From assembly GCA_964036045.1 (NCBI GenBank), contig OZ038386.1, positions 16,194,329 to 16,258,328 of the forward strand: 64,000 nt of DNA, read 5' to 3'. A program made the position numbers and the translations under genes. This document shows positions 13,661-25,853 of this stretch, in pieces. Source of the DNA: Eutreptiella sp. 'Long Island Sound 2002'. Taxonomy: Eukaryota > Euglenozoa > Euglenophyceae > Eutreptiales > Eutreptiaceae. The notes below the pieces were generated by a model. It searched no databases. It had not been told where the DNA came from and was given only the letters and a program-made list of their open reading frames with translations. Within the stretch, counting starts at the first letter, position 1. Every line of letters begins with the position of its first letter.

Positions 13661-15020
13661 ATCAGGGCAGGACAAGATGAAATGCGCCCATGCCAGACCT
13701 TTGCTTAGCAACTGCGGGGAGGTGGGTTGGGGGGTCATTTTGGGGCTGCCTGGGGACCAGCTGACCAAGCCACCCACCCACCCACCCACCCACCCACCCA
13801 CCCAGACTCCCGTAGCCCCCAGGTGGAGAGGGGGGGGGGGGGGGGGGGCGGCGGCGGCGGAGATTTCTCATCCCCTCATCCCAAAATGCAAACGAAGCGT
13901 ATACTTCAGTTGCAGTCACCATCAGCGACATCCCAGTTGACCGGGACAACATGGTGCCTCATGCCAGGAGCAAAGCAAATTCTTAATGTCCCTATTTCGT
14001 ATTGGAGTCAGATGAGGAGGAGGAGGAGGAGGAGGAGGAGGAGGAGGAGGAGGAGGAGGAGGAGGAGAAGGAGGAGGAGGAGGAGGAACTGGACGAGGAG
14101 GAGGCTGAGCTGTCATCGTCACTCCTCACTACAGTTGCTGCCTCCTCCGATTTCTTTTGCCCACCTACCCAACCAAACCCTAACCCCCAAGGGGGGCAGT
14201 AGGCACCTTGGCCAAATTGCCCAAAACCAAACTAACCCATCCACAGGCCGCAGAACCCCCCTCCCCCCCAATCCCACTCCCAAAGGTCTTCTGCATGTCT
14301 GTGTCTATGCTCCGCAACCCACAACCCGACCCTGACTGCTGGCCAAGCACCCTAAAAACCCCTCTTTCTGCCTGAGCTAACGAAGAAACGCACTGAAACT
14401 CAACACTCAGCCAGTGGGATTCATTAAAAAGCCCAATTCCGACCCCCCACCAGGTCAACTGCAGTGCCCAGAAAGCATGGATTTAGCAAATTGACCATTA
14501 ACATTTGGTGGCAGTACACAGGATTCAAAACACACATGCATGTACAGTGATGTACTGACTTCTAGTGACTTAGAAGCCCTTCTTAAAAAGCTGTTATGGT
14601 TCGGTAACAATCGGTTATTCTCAAGTGCAGCGCATCTGCAAATTCTCCTTGCCCTGCTCTTACAAATGCAACATACCCCAAATCCCACTTGATGAGAGAC
14701 CGGTGCCGGATTTCCCGAAAGGGCAAGCAACCACCTTTCCCACAGCCTCCATCTGCCAGCTCACCCCACTTACTGCTGTACAGCAATGGCGCATCTGCAT
14801 CCCACCTCCAAGCCAGGAAGTCCTGCAGGGAGATCCATTTCTTGGTCACCAGTGGCTGGAACATGGTTTGCATGCAGTCACTGCCCTCCTGGCACAAAAC
14901 CCGCAGTGCAACACGCCGAAATGCTGTAAGTCCAGTCTCCTTCTTGAATCTGGTGAAATGTATCACAGGAAAGGGGAACCATGAAGGTGAAAACATTTGC
15001 AAGGCACACATCCTGTTTGC
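13661..15020. repeat. Simple repeats; no gene supported
   Basis: Holds a (CCCA)n run at about 13,770-13,804, a long G-run with GGC repeats at 13,830-13,860 and a (GGA)n tract at about 14,013-14,104. The apparent Glu-rich reading is explained by the GGA repeat. The rest, to 15,020, has no recognisable gene. Confidence 0.6.
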
Positions 15021-15024
15021 TTGG

Positions 15025-15300
15025 TGTGAAATCCTGGCTATGCATCCCCTGCTGTATCAAGGCCACGAAGCGCAGTCTTGGCTGCATACACTCTGCCACA
15101 TCACAGCCACATAGTGGATTCTTCAGTTCTTGACTACGCTTCATCTGCTGCATTGGGGCCACAAAGTAGGATCTTGGTTACATATCTGCTGCTGTTTCAG
15201 GGCCAAATCATGCATTCTTGGCGGGCATCCCCTGCAATACGAGGCCCCATTGTGGAATCTTAGCTATGCATCTCCAAGCTGGGGATATGTCACCAAGAAT
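15025..15300 (+). repeat. Minisatellite of about 55-65 bp, array 1
   Basis: Diverged tandem units share GGCCACAAAGT, then GATTCTTGG or a variant, then CTATGCATC or ACATATC-like and CTGCTGTATCA-like phrases. The same unit forms a second array at 16,690-16,935. No coding role is apparent. Confidence 0.65.
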
Positions 15301-15844
15301 CCAGCCAATTTGTGGCTCTAAAACGGAAGGAGATTCACAGCCAGGAATCTCCTTTGTGGTCCATATGGCAGAGTGTGTGTACCCAAAAAGCCACTATTTG
15401 GCACCAATACCGGTTTTAAAAACAAATATTTTACAAACGAAATGAAAAGTGACAACGATAACGATCTCGCAAAATTTGGTTTTCGCCAAGAAAAACCAGA
15501 AAATATCTCGTTTGTGATTTTCCCTAAAATGTTCCCTTCGCATACCAATTCTGAGGGTACGTTTGCCGGGCGCGCGCCTGTACGTTTGCTGGGCACGCGC
15601 CTATACATTTCCTGGGTGCGTGCCTGACGCACCCGGCATCCAAATCAATGTTCCGGCCATTGATCCCAATGCTTTAGCCCCAGACATCACTTCCTCCTTC
15701 AGCCCAGGAACCCTGAGCAAAAATGACACAACAAAGCACAACTACACGCAAATAGAAAACTTTCATTTGTTGTTATTTGACAACCATAACCCCTGCCCAG
15801 GATTGTGTTCCAAGGAAATAATATGGGGTGTAATATCTCAGGTG

Positions 15845-16130
15845 CCACACGTGTGGGCGGAATAGCTTCATCACTCCTGCCTTCTCGGGGGTCCCCAACA
15901 GGGGGACAAAATCACATGTGGTGACCTAACCCCTGCCTCCTGGGGGCCCAAACCTAGGTGGAATGGCTACATCACCCCTGCCTTCTCGGGGGTCCCCAAC
16001 AGTGCGACAAAATCAGAAATGGCTACCTGACCCCTGCCGTCTCGGGGGCCCACATGTGGGCGGAATGGGTACATCACCCCTGCCTTCTCGGGGGTCCCCA
16101 ACACAGGGACAAAAAAGTGGGAAAACAAGG
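15845..16130 (+). repeat. Repeat with CCTGCCTTCTCGGGGGTCCC core
   Basis: Three or four units carry GGCGGAATGG, TACATCACCCCTGCC, TTCTCGGGGGTCCCCAACA and a following GGGACAAAA phrase. A further copy lies at about 41,730-41,810, beside the rpoC2 plastid fragment. The intervals 15,301-15,844 and 16,131-16,689 hold no gene I can support. Confidence 0.65.
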
Positions 16131-16689
16131 CGAGAACTGGGGTAAAATAGGGGGAAACTTTGCCCAACGCGCCTGGCGCGCTAACGTTCCCTCTCTTTCA
16201 TGGAGGACAACTGAAGAATATTCTTTTTATTCTGATTAATGTCATTACCAAGTAATGAAACCAGTTTTTGTGTGGATCCCTTCTGCACACTCCCTTCACT
16301 CTTGCAGGCCTCATGGAGACAATTTATCCATGCCCATGTCCTTGCCCACACCCAAACACATGTCGTGAAATCCAAATGATTGCATCGGACGCGTTCAATT
16401 GGAACATAAATTGCCACCGGAGCTCTGTGATTGAACACCTAATCATGGGAGACATAGAAACATACCACCATGCAAAGAAACTACATCCCAATGGCTTCAC
16501 CTCCACAGACACTGTAATCAATCCATACATTGGTTGACTTTTTCTTCACATTTCGCTTATCAAATCCGACAGTTACTTTCATTTTTGTATTTTCTGGGTC
16601 CTAGTGAAGCCACGAATTAACTATTTCCCCAAAATACTCATATTTCTCTGAAGGCAACGGAGATGTAGCCGCAATTCTACCTCAAGCCT

Positions 16690-16935
16690 CAGGGCCACAA
16701 AGTGGACACTTGGCTATGTATCCCATGCCTGTCAAAGCCACAAAATGGAATCTTAGCTACGTGCACTGTTAAAATATCAAGGCACGCAAAAGCCACAAAG
16801 TGGATTCTTCGGTGCGTATCCCATGCCAAGGCAGGGGCTCAAAATGGGTTCTTGGCAACATACTTCATGCCATGTCAGGGCCACAAAGAAGATTCTTGGC
16901 CACATATCCCTTGCTGTACAATGGCCACGTATTGG
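16690..16935 (+). repeat. Minisatellite of about 55-65 bp, array 2
   Basis: Tandem units with GCCACAAAGTGG, ATTCTTGGC and CATATCCC-like phrases match the array at 15,025-15,300. Confidence 0.65.
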
Positions 16936-18850
16936 AGTCCTGACTATACGACAATGGTGCCTCTCCATTGGCTTCATGGAGTACAACCCCTGCCCCCCTC
17001 CACACCACCACCACCACCAAGCACACACGCTGGTGGTAGCAGTGCAGGAAAAGGCAAGGTTGACTGCCAAAGGGGTTCCTCAAAAGTATAGAGGAAAACA
17101 ACAGATACAGGTGCAAAAACTGGGGTACGCCGAAAATAATTCACCAAAGCGGCCTAACCACGGGCATAACAAGCGTTCATGGCGAGCTGAAGTTCACCGA
17201 AGGACAACTGCCGATATTTACAAGCCTACTCACGGTGAAGACTACTGCAACGAAATGCAATCGCTTCACGCCTTTTGCTACATTTTGCCCACTTTTTTTT
17301 TGTTGGAATGGGCATGTGGGGTCACATTGTGCATCATGTCTACAATTTCTGCAAAATGCTGTGGTTTCGGGAATCCATCTAATAAAGAGCTGTTGGGAGG
17401 CAAAGAGTGCGTTGTAGTCTACAGAAGCACACATCATTAAAAAGACAAGTGAATGAAGCATTAACAATTAGCATGATGTCCACTGTCTTGTGCAATAGGT
17501 AGTCCGCGGATCACTGATTTGCGGGCACCCCCCAAAATGATCCGTGGATCACGGATCACCTACCCCATAAGCCCCCCCCACTGCCTAGCAAATTGATCCG
17601 CGGTTTTTTCGGACCACCCATCCAGACACGTGGACAATCGTGGGGGCTAACAAGGACACTCCTAGGGGCTCAAGAACCTACGGTTCCAAAATGCACACAC
17701 ATAGCACAAACTAATACACTATTATGAAAAATTGAGTACATAAAAGGCATGTGGAAGAAACAAAAAGTTTTACAAATTTACCAATTTACCAATTAGTTAC
17801 CAAATTTGTTCAAAGCGTATGCAATGTCGTGTAACATGCAAGCACAAAGCAAGGAAATGCCATGCTCTTGTGCGCTTGTGGATGTATTCCGAATCACCTT
17901 GTGTTCGGATTTGATGAGGTTTACCACAACTTTGTGCACACTGGAGTATGCAGGGACATGGGGTCACAAGGGGGGATCAAGACAGCCTGACAGAACGGGC
18001 AACCTGTCAAAACGGCCTGACAACCAAGAAGAACAACATTTTCCTGAGAGCATATGCACATTCCCGTCAGAAGGTACCAAAAAATTCAATTTCAGAACAT
18101 ACATTTCAAAGGTGGATGCATTCGAAGCCATTTGCATGGAGATAATCACGGTGGGTTGCAGGCAATCACATAGGGGAGCTGGCTTAATTTCAAGAGGTCT
18201 TCTGCTATTACCTTTTGATATGCACCAGGGATTCCAATAGATTTGGGAAAGCTTCCCACAGCTGACCCCCTCACCAACTGCAACACTATAATTGGGGGGG
18301 GGGGGGGATTGCAGTCTGGGGGTGTCAAATCCAATTGCGAAAAATTGCAGGATATTCGCGGGAAATTGCGGGGGAGATTGCGGAAAATTGCGGGAAAATT
18401 GCGATACCGTAAGCAACAGGAGCAACAGGACTACGAAGGGCACGGAACGCAGCATGCAGCAACTCGGAAACCCGGAATGCTGGCCCCGGACCACACCAGT
18501 AGGCACGGAAAATGGGAAAAACAAAAAATTGGAGAAAATCACAATAAATTGCGGACCTCAAGCCCCCCCCCCCCCCCCGCTATAATCCAGTAACAACGAA
18601 AAATGACCTGTGTCTGCTGCAGCGCTGGTCCAGCGGTGCAAGAGCTAAAGGCTGTTCTGTTACATTTGGCTTGGCTTGGCTTGCGCCTCATGGGCATGGG
18701 TGAAGACCTGCAAACACACCAACACATCATCAAAAATGTTCGACTACAATCACAGTCCTGTGCAGCACATGCAGCACTCAAATTCTGTTTTGCTTGCAAA
18801 GTCACTGCTTTAAGAAAAAGCTGTGCTTCAAACCTGCCAATGGGATGGTG
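16936..18850. other. No gene supported
   Basis: No convincing coding frame. At 17,495-17,600 variants of GATCCGCGGATCAC recur and could form imperfect hairpins. At 18,330-18,410 short ATTGCGGGAAA-like units repeat. G- and C-runs occur at 18,293 and 18,563. Confidence 0.5.
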
Positions 18851-19306
18851 TCACCACAAGACAACTGTCTGGAAGGGATAGAGGGACCTTGCATACAGCT
18901 GTTGGTCTTCGTCTGAGGGCTCAGAGTGGGCCAAAGAGTTTGCACTGTGGTTTGCGTGTGAGGGCTCAGAGTGGGCCAAAGAGTTTGCACTGCGGTTTGC
19001 TAAGGGAGTACGGCGAGGGGTAGGGGATGCAGGATGGGGTGCAGGATGCTGTGGGCTGCGTGGAGACTGCTCTGGTGCTGAATGGGCCTGCGCACCAGCT
19101 TGGGGAGTTGGTAGGAAAAGGGGCTTCGTTGCAAGCATCTGAGAGGCCATGAGGGATCGCGGGTCAGCGCTGGAATGGGACACATTGAAGGAGAACCCCA
19201 GGGTGTCCCACCAATGGTGTGACGGTTTGCTGGCCAGCAGGAGGCATAGGATGCCGAGCAGAGCCATCCCCGCAAGCAGGCACCCAGACAGGGTGTGCCG
19301 GGGCAT
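18851..19306 (-). CDS. Possible exon of a signal-anchored membrane protein
   Basis: A 151-codon minus-strand frame begins with Met, a basic residue and a hydrophobic helix (LLAGMALLGILCLLLA, about residues 10-25), followed by a lumen-like segment with an N-glycosylation sequon (NVS). That layout suits a signal peptide or type II anchor. The C-terminal half is low in complexity and contains a duplicated phrase with core NSLAHSEPS, matching a DNA duplication at about 18,905-19,000. No catalytic domain is visible, splice sites are not clear, and chance cannot be excluded. Function unknown. Confidence 0.3.
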   Translation of the reverse strand: MPRHTLSGCLLAGMALLGILCLLLASKPSHHWWDTLGFSFNVSHSSADPRSLMASQMLATKPLFLPTPQAGAQAHSAPEQSPRSPQHPAPHPASPTPRRTPLANRSANSLAHSEPSHANHSANSLAHSEPSDEDQQLYARSLYPFQTVVLW

Positions 19307-19309
19307 GGC

Positions 19310-22300
19310 AAGGCATGCGATGACCCTGGGTCAAGCCCTGGGTAATGCCAAACAACTGCAAAAGAAGCACGAAGAAGAAGGGCAGAAAGCTTGCGCATGG
19401 GTAGAGAAAATGATCGCATTGTGTAGGACATGGTATCCACACTGGTGAGCACCAATACTTTGTTGGTGCTGAGGGGGGCAGACTTGTGCCACGGGGGGCG
19501 ACTACAACTGATCCTGCTGCGACCCCAACCCCCGCTATCTGTCAAAACTTGGGGGGGGGGGGTTGGAATGTCACCTTGGGTGGGGGGGTGGCGGTACGGC
19601 AAGAGGGGCCATGAGCAACGGATACTGAGCTCGCATATACCCCCATGACATAGGCATATGGTCATAGCTACAACTCACAGTGCATTGTTTTGCCTCGCTG
19701 CTCTGCAGCGCAACCCAAAATCGGACCGAATGTTGCCTTGACATCGCCGCAAGAGGCAGGGGGGGGGGGGGGCTCTTGAACACCACGCAATTCCCTCGTT
19801 TCAGCAACTTCTCAAGGTCAAGTGTTCCCATGGTATGGTGTGTCACTGAGCTGTACAAAGGGAGCAGAACAAGTACCAAAGGCAGAGTACCCCCTTCAAA
19901 GAGAGCAGAACAAGGACCAAACACATAGTACCCCCTTCAACTCAGCATGCAAAAAAAATTTGCCGCTGTTGGCGCCATGGCCCCCGCACCACTATCTCTC
20001 GAAACTTGGGGGGGGGGGGGGAGGGTCACATACGAGGACCAGCCCCCCCCCCCCCCCCTGCATTGTGCCCTCCGGGGGGATTCAGTGCTGAGGGGAATTC
20101 ACTGAATCACTTGGGTTCAACCACAATTTAGCTTGAGCTGTCTCCCTAAGAAATGTGAACCACTCTGCACCAGTATAAAAAGGTTGCCTTGAATTTGTGG
20201 CCCCCACTATCAATGTTTCCTGGTTTGGTTTGGGTCAGAATGCTCCCTTGCTCTGGGCTGAGATTTGTGGGTCCATGCTTCAGGCAGATGTGTTAAGAAC
20301 CTCGCCAGCCTTCATCCTGTGAGACACTCCTGCAAGTACAGCAGCACTCTCTGGGATCAATCTGAAAGAATCTACACCAGCACCATACCACATCTCCGTC
20401 CATTGTGCCTGTCAGCTCAAAAATGACTCCTGAAAAGGAAAAAAGCACATCAGAGACTCCAGCAAACGGTATGAGGTAGTCACTGCCCAAGACTCCTGTT
20501 CAGCTTGTATTGCTCTTTTTTTTTTAAGCTTGGCACACCATCATTTGTGGCATGCTCTCAAGAGATTCTGTCACCATGTTCAGTAGTAGGGGCGCAGGTT
20601 CCACACGAATCATGTGCATCACCACAACCAACTTACCATGTGCATATGGGACACAATTGTATGGCTGCAACACACCCATACACCACCAAATGCCATGGGG
20701 GGGGGGGGGGGGGCTTGGGTTTGGACGCCAACCCCCCATAACTGTTGGCCGGCCCCCCAGGGGGGGGGGGGTTCTGGGAGGGGGCGTCTGGGAGGGGCTT
20801 TGAGGGGGGGGGGGGGGGTCCAGGTGGGGCGATTTGGGGTGGGGGGGCCACAATGGGTTAGGTTTGCTTTGCCGCAATCAGCTCCAACCGCGCCTGCCAC
20901 CACGGTCTTCATTGCTCTCAGTTCAGTGTGCCATCTCGTGTTCATTGCGTTCTCATTCCGATGCTCCTCGGCTGGTCAGGGTGCAAGGTCCCTGTCCTCC
21001 CTTGTCCACTGTTCGGGTCAGCTGTCGCCTGTGGTGCTGTGGGGCTGCAAACATTCAGCCAGGCGCACGCCGTATGCCTGGTCGATCGGCATCTGGGCCG
21101 TTCCTCTACCGGGTCAGGGGCGTACATGCAGGTCAAGGGTCAACAGTGGGTGGTGGGGGGGGGGGGGGCATGCCCCCAAGGCCAAGCGTTGGTCAATCAC
21201 AGGCTCCCCTTACCTCCCCTTGCCCATTGACTCCCGAGGGCAGTACCTTTGGCAATTAACTGTTGGCCAAAAGGGCCCCGCAGGAGGGGGGGGGGGGGGG
21301 GGGAGTCGGCGTCCTAGGACCCATGGAGCCCCCCCCAATCCCAATGCCCCCAAGGGAACAGCTAGCCATGGCGCCCCTTGCGCTGTGCAAAGCACCATAC
21401 TACTGGGTGCAGCCTGCTGCTATGTCGGATGGCCACTGCCTCTACACCATCACAAACTCGTTGCACTCAAGAAGCTGGACTCAAAAAAAACATCCAACAC
21501 CAACCCTTTGGGTGTTGGATGTTGTTTTGGGTGTTGGATGGCACTGTTCTACACCCAAGGTCTTTGGATCTAGCTCCGGCTGCAACTTAGTCTGAGACTC
21601 GGTGTCCAATCTCACATCTTGCCTTTTGACCGACGGTTGCCTCAACAAAAAACTACTCCATGGACGATAAGTAATTTCTCACAAAGGACATGCAACCAAA
21701 ATGTCAACGTGGGAATCCAATGAATGGAAACACAAAACCAAGTAAACAAGAAAGGGGTCAAGCAGCACACTATGGTAGGTGAAAAGTTCTGCTATGGGGG
21801 GGGGGGGGGGGAGGTGCCATAAAGGCTGAGCATGTGTGCCGGTGGTACTTCCTGGTGTAGGAATAAACTTTTCACATTGCTTGCAAGGGGGGGGGGGGGG
21901 GGCTGTGTATTTGTGCTAGTTGGTGATTCCGTGTGTACATCAATTGTTTACATTGCTTGTCCCAAGCCACCACAGAAAAGGTATTTTGAATACCTCCCCG
22001 AGAGAGTAAGCCGGTTGTCCCTCTGGTTACAAGTGCCACCTCTATCCCTTCGCACCCCTCCCATGCCGGCACTGTTATGTTTCACACAACTTCTTTCTTT
22101 CCCTATCTCCTTTGTAGAGAGCAATGGTGTCTACAGATCAACATGCATGATTTTCTCATCACCAAACTCTGTTTGCTCATAGTTCACAATGTGCTACATT
22201 ACCCATTCAACATTTGACTGAAGTCACAGCTGCAAGATGAGACGTGTTTATGAAGGATAGCAATTATGGCTCTACCCTTTCCCTTCTAATTTTTGCTATT

Positions 22301-22600
22301 GATCGGCGTGAGTGTGAGTGAATGGGCATTTTGGCATTTGATATTTTGTTGAGGTGCACACTGTCGCAATATGTCTCAATTTAAACTTGCATTACCCAAC
22401 TTTCATAAGGTACCGCAGGAACCAACTCTCATAAGGTACCAGCGGATGGAGAGGGGGATGCTGGTTGGTACTTCCTTCCACTTTTCCGCACTTGGTTGTG
22501 TTTTGTAGAGGCATGCCTCCGAGATGTGAGGATTGACACCAAGCAATGCAGTAATTCTGCTGCTCACCATTTATCCAGCTGTAATTGGGCCCAGCCAGAC
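19310..22600. repeat. G-run-rich non-coding stretch
   Basis: Long runs of G (or C) occur near 19,550, 19,758, 20,008, 20,042 (C), 20,698, 20,760, 20,806, 21,157, 21,285, 21,797 and 21,886. The interval 20,698-20,850 packs several G-runs close together and would readily form G-quadruplexes. Long open frames through these tracts consist largely of poly-Gly or poly-Pro and are not accepted as genes. Confidence 0.6.
21489..21523. repeat. Perfect 13-bp hairpin
   Basis: AACATCCAACACC (21,489-21,501) and GGTGTTGGATGTT (21,511-21,523) are perfect inverted arms around a 9-base loop. A partial third copy, GGGTGTTGGATGG, follows at about 21,530. No adjacent gene suggests a role. Confidence 0.7.
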
Positions 22601-22701
22601 CAACATCGGGGGGGGGGGGGGATGCCGCTGGAGAGGGAGAGCGAGGAGGTGTAGGGGGTGGAGGAGGTATCAGTTTGTGTTGTGTGTGTGTGTAGCTGCG
22701 C

Positions 22702-23402
22702 CTACTTCTTGCGCCCTGACATCTTCACCGTGCGTCGCTTCTTAGCACTTTGCTTGGGAGTGGTGATGGGCTGCTTTGTGCCCTTGCCGGGCACGGTTTT
22801 CTTTTTGGGGAGAACGTCCACCCCAGAAGAAGTAGAAGAGGAGGAAGATGAGGAAGAAGAGGAGCTATTACCATCTTCGGAAGATGCGGAACTCTCGTTG
22901 CCGCTGGACGAATCGTGATCTGCCGGAGACCCAGTTTTGCAGAGCTTGCATCCTCCTCTGGTTTCTATTCCCAATCCGAACGGCCAAGAGGGGCTTCAAA
23001 GAAAGGTGCACCCTCATTGTCAACCACCTGTGCCACCTTCAAAGTGATCTTGGGCTTCATCACCATGGGGATTTTTTTGGCTCGCCCCTTTTTTTTCTCA
23101 TCATCCCAGCTAACTACAACCCATTCCGTCAAATCAACGGTGTTTGCTGCCACGGTGGGATGGCAACGTGCCAAGTGAGTTTTGATGTTCAAAACCCACG
23201 GGGTGGCACTACACCCAGGAATAGGACATTTACGGGGCATGTTTTCTTGTTTGTGCATGGCCATTGCGTGCTTCGATGTGACTACACATGGGCACGTGCC
23301 GCTGATTTTCTTGCGCACAATACTTCTGGTGCACGTGCATGTACTGCAACCACAGCAACCGCAAGGTTCAGCCTCACCACGCATCCTTGGGTCCGTTACC
23401 AC
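22702..23402 (-). CDS. Candidate Cys-rich zinc-finger protein, frame-disrupted
   Basis: Two minus-strand frames fit one product. The first (23,402-22,965) carries a Cys-rich stretch and a finger of form C-x4-C-x12-H-x4-C, seen as CPIPGCSATPW followed by HLARCHP. It is followed by a basic segment. The second (22,974-22,702) has a long Ser run, then basic PKKK and KKRR motifs suited to nuclear import, ending in TAG. The frames overlap by ten bases, so a frameshift or short intron lies near 22,970. An upstream frame at about 23,600-23,838 carries a second C-x4-C half-finger (CAMPWC...VKT) and may be a preceding exon. It could be a transcription factor or a transposon-derived protein. Confidence 0.4.
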
Positions 23403-23659
23403 CTCTCCCTTCTACAAGTGCACTGCCACACGATTGCGCATCCTTGCTAAAGCAATGGCCACTCCACAAAACAAATAAAATTCTGTTGCTTCTGTGGGCC
23501 ACACTCAGTACGATCGTCCTCAAACATGGCTCAAAAGCGGCTTGTTTACCACAAGCAAACAAAGCACCAAGACACTGGTCTGACTGAACGCTAATAAAAT
23601 TGCGAAAGATCCTGTATGAAAGTGGTAAACAATGTTTGTTGGGACAAACACAGGTTTTC

Positions 23660-24700
23660 ACCTTGAAATCGCCCACCCCGTGGCACCACGGCATGGCACA
23701 CGCCTTATTCCCCACCCATTTGCATTCCTTTGATGGCCCAATCACTATGGAAGAACAACGGCCCTCATTGGAAACACCTACGCGGCAGACCAACGATCGT
23801 CCTGAGTTTTCAGGACGATCGTCCTTAAAACGGCTCAAAAATGGCCATTTTTGGACACTAAATCAGCCGTAGAACGGGCTAGACGGCTCAAAATGCAACT
23901 TGTTTGTGGTGATGTGCCTTTGCTCCCCGGTCGTTTTGAGCTACTTGGATGCCCGTTTTGAGCCACCGTGCCGTCGCAAGGACTTTTGGACCGCCTGCTT
24001 GCCGCTGCTGCTGCTTGCTGCTGCTAAAAGGTGTTGCTCACCTTGGACCCTAAAAAGTGGTGTAAAACCTCGACAGGGTAAACCCAGCTCGGCAATCAAG
24101 ACTCGCGACTAGGACCGAGCTGGGTCCTAGTCTTGTGTAACGCATTGGAAATCACCGTGGAGGAAACACTACCTGCTTTGGAGATGTGCCTCCATGGTAA
24201 GGACAATCTTCCTGAAAAACGGCTCAAAAACGGCTCATTTTCACCTCAAAATGGACCGCCACGTGGCACCACGGCATGGTACATGCCTTATCGAACACCC
24301 ATTTGCCATCCTTTGATAGCCCAATCGCTATGAAAGAACAACGGCCCTCATTGCAAACACCTACTTGGCACACCGGCGATCGTCCTTAACTTTCAGGACG
24401 ATCCTCATGAAAACAGCCCAAAAACGGCCATTTTTGGACACTAAATCGGCCATAGAACAGGCTAGACGGCTCGAAATGGCACGAAGCTTGTTTGTCGTGA
24501 TGCGTGTTTGCTCCCCGGTCGTTTTGAGCTACTTGGATGCCGGTTTTGAGCCACGGTGTGGTCGCAAGGACTTTTGAACCGCCTGCTTTCTGCTGCTGCT
24601 TGCTGCTGCTGTTGCTTGCTAAAACGTGTTGCTCACCCTTGGACCCTAAGAAGGCGTGTAAAACCTCAACAGGGTAAACCCAGCTCGGTAATCAAGGAGC
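23660..24700 (+). repeat. Tandem duplication, period about 580 bp
   Basis: Copy 1 (about 23,660-24,105) and copy 2 (about 24,240-24,700) share in order GTGGCACCACGGCATGG, GAACAACGGCCCTCATTG, CCATTTTTGGACACTAAATC, CCGGTCGTTTTGAGCTACTT and GGTAAACCCAGCTCGG. Copy 1 holds a perfect hairpin (arms CGATCGTCCTGA and its complement, 23,794-23,821) that is degraded in copy 2. Confidence 0.8.
24082..24132. repeat. Two mutually exclusive hairpins
   Basis: ACCCAGCTCGG (24,082-24,092) can pair with CCGAGCTGGGT (24,115-24,125). GACTAGGACC (24,107-24,116) can pair with GGTCCTAGTC (24,123-24,132). The two foldings share bases and exclude each other. No gene directly downstream is recognised. Confidence 0.6.
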
Positions 24701-25853
24701 CTCTAGTAATTACGAACAATCAATCGTTTAGTGAGCAAAGCAGGAAATGCAAGAAACAACCATTTTGAATGATTGGGCAGAATTACAGCAACATAAATTG
24801 TGGATTTATAATTTGTCCGGACACCCCCCCCCCGGTCGGCAAAATATGCAAAAATTGGGGATTAAGAGTTCAGTCTGCAGATTTTCAATTCAGCATCATA
24901 ATTTTCTCTCATGCTTCTTCCACATTGTGGCAGCTGCTAGACTGAGCATTTTGCCAATGCATCCCCAAAACGGGGTCATACTTAGAGTCTCAGAAAGGGA
25001 TTCTACGCACTGAAAATATTCTACAAATGAGAAATGCAGCCGTCAGCTTGATGCATACAAACAGGATGATTCGATCCCAGGGCAAACACAGCATCAGAGA
25101 GAGCACTCACAAGAGCAACCGAAAGCAAGCATTTGAACACTCATGCTCTGGCCAGGCAAAATTTTGACAACACCATGCATTTCAAACCTGAACATAGCTC
25201 ACAGCAGTTCTGCAGATGTTGCACTTTACAACAACAACACAATGCAGCTCCAGCCTGAATGATACAGCTCAGTGTATGTAGCTCTGCAGGCATTGTGCAC
25301 AGAGACTCTTCCCCACATGGGTGTGGGGGCCTGGGGCCATCCGTGGCTGAATCCGAGCAAATAATTGATGACATGAGCCCATGGCACTGTGGCCAAGGGG
25401 CAACCATGGCCGAATCGTGCACAGAATTTATGACACAGGACTTTGGCACTGTGGAAGGCAATTTCAGCCGAATCTGGACGAGCAAAATAAACAGGAGCAA
25501 GCGGTGCACTCATCTGTGCACCGCACTCAATTGGTATGACTAATCTACAACTCAATCTCCTGAATGCCTTGAAATTTGCTGATGAGTGGAAGATCCAGCA
25601 ACAGAGGGTGATTCTCTGTCGACTTGAAATTCAAGCAGAGAGACTAATATGCAGACGAAGCCTAACAACGAGTCGGAATATTTTTTTTGCGTGCAACGGG
25701 GCAATCCTGGCACACTGGCAGCAGGCTGCACGCACAAAAACATACTTACAAAAACTTTGTGCAGGGCCTCAATTGGAGAACAAAAATGCGCATTTTGGCA
25801 ACTGCAGCACTCTGATCACCATGCTATGAAGCATGCCAGCAGCTGGAGCCAGA
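24701..25853. other. No gene supported
   Basis: Probably 3' flank of the alveolin-like gene, which ends at 25,854 on the minus strand. No poly(A) signal can be assigned with confidence. Confidence 0.4.

Noticed and set aside
14002-14202. Plus-strand Glu-rich open frame
   Set aside because: It is produced by the (GGA)n repeat; other frames through the same tract are open too.
20614-21573. 319-codon plus-strand open frame
   Set aside because: It runs through several G-runs, is rich in poly-Gly, and has no domain or conserved motif.
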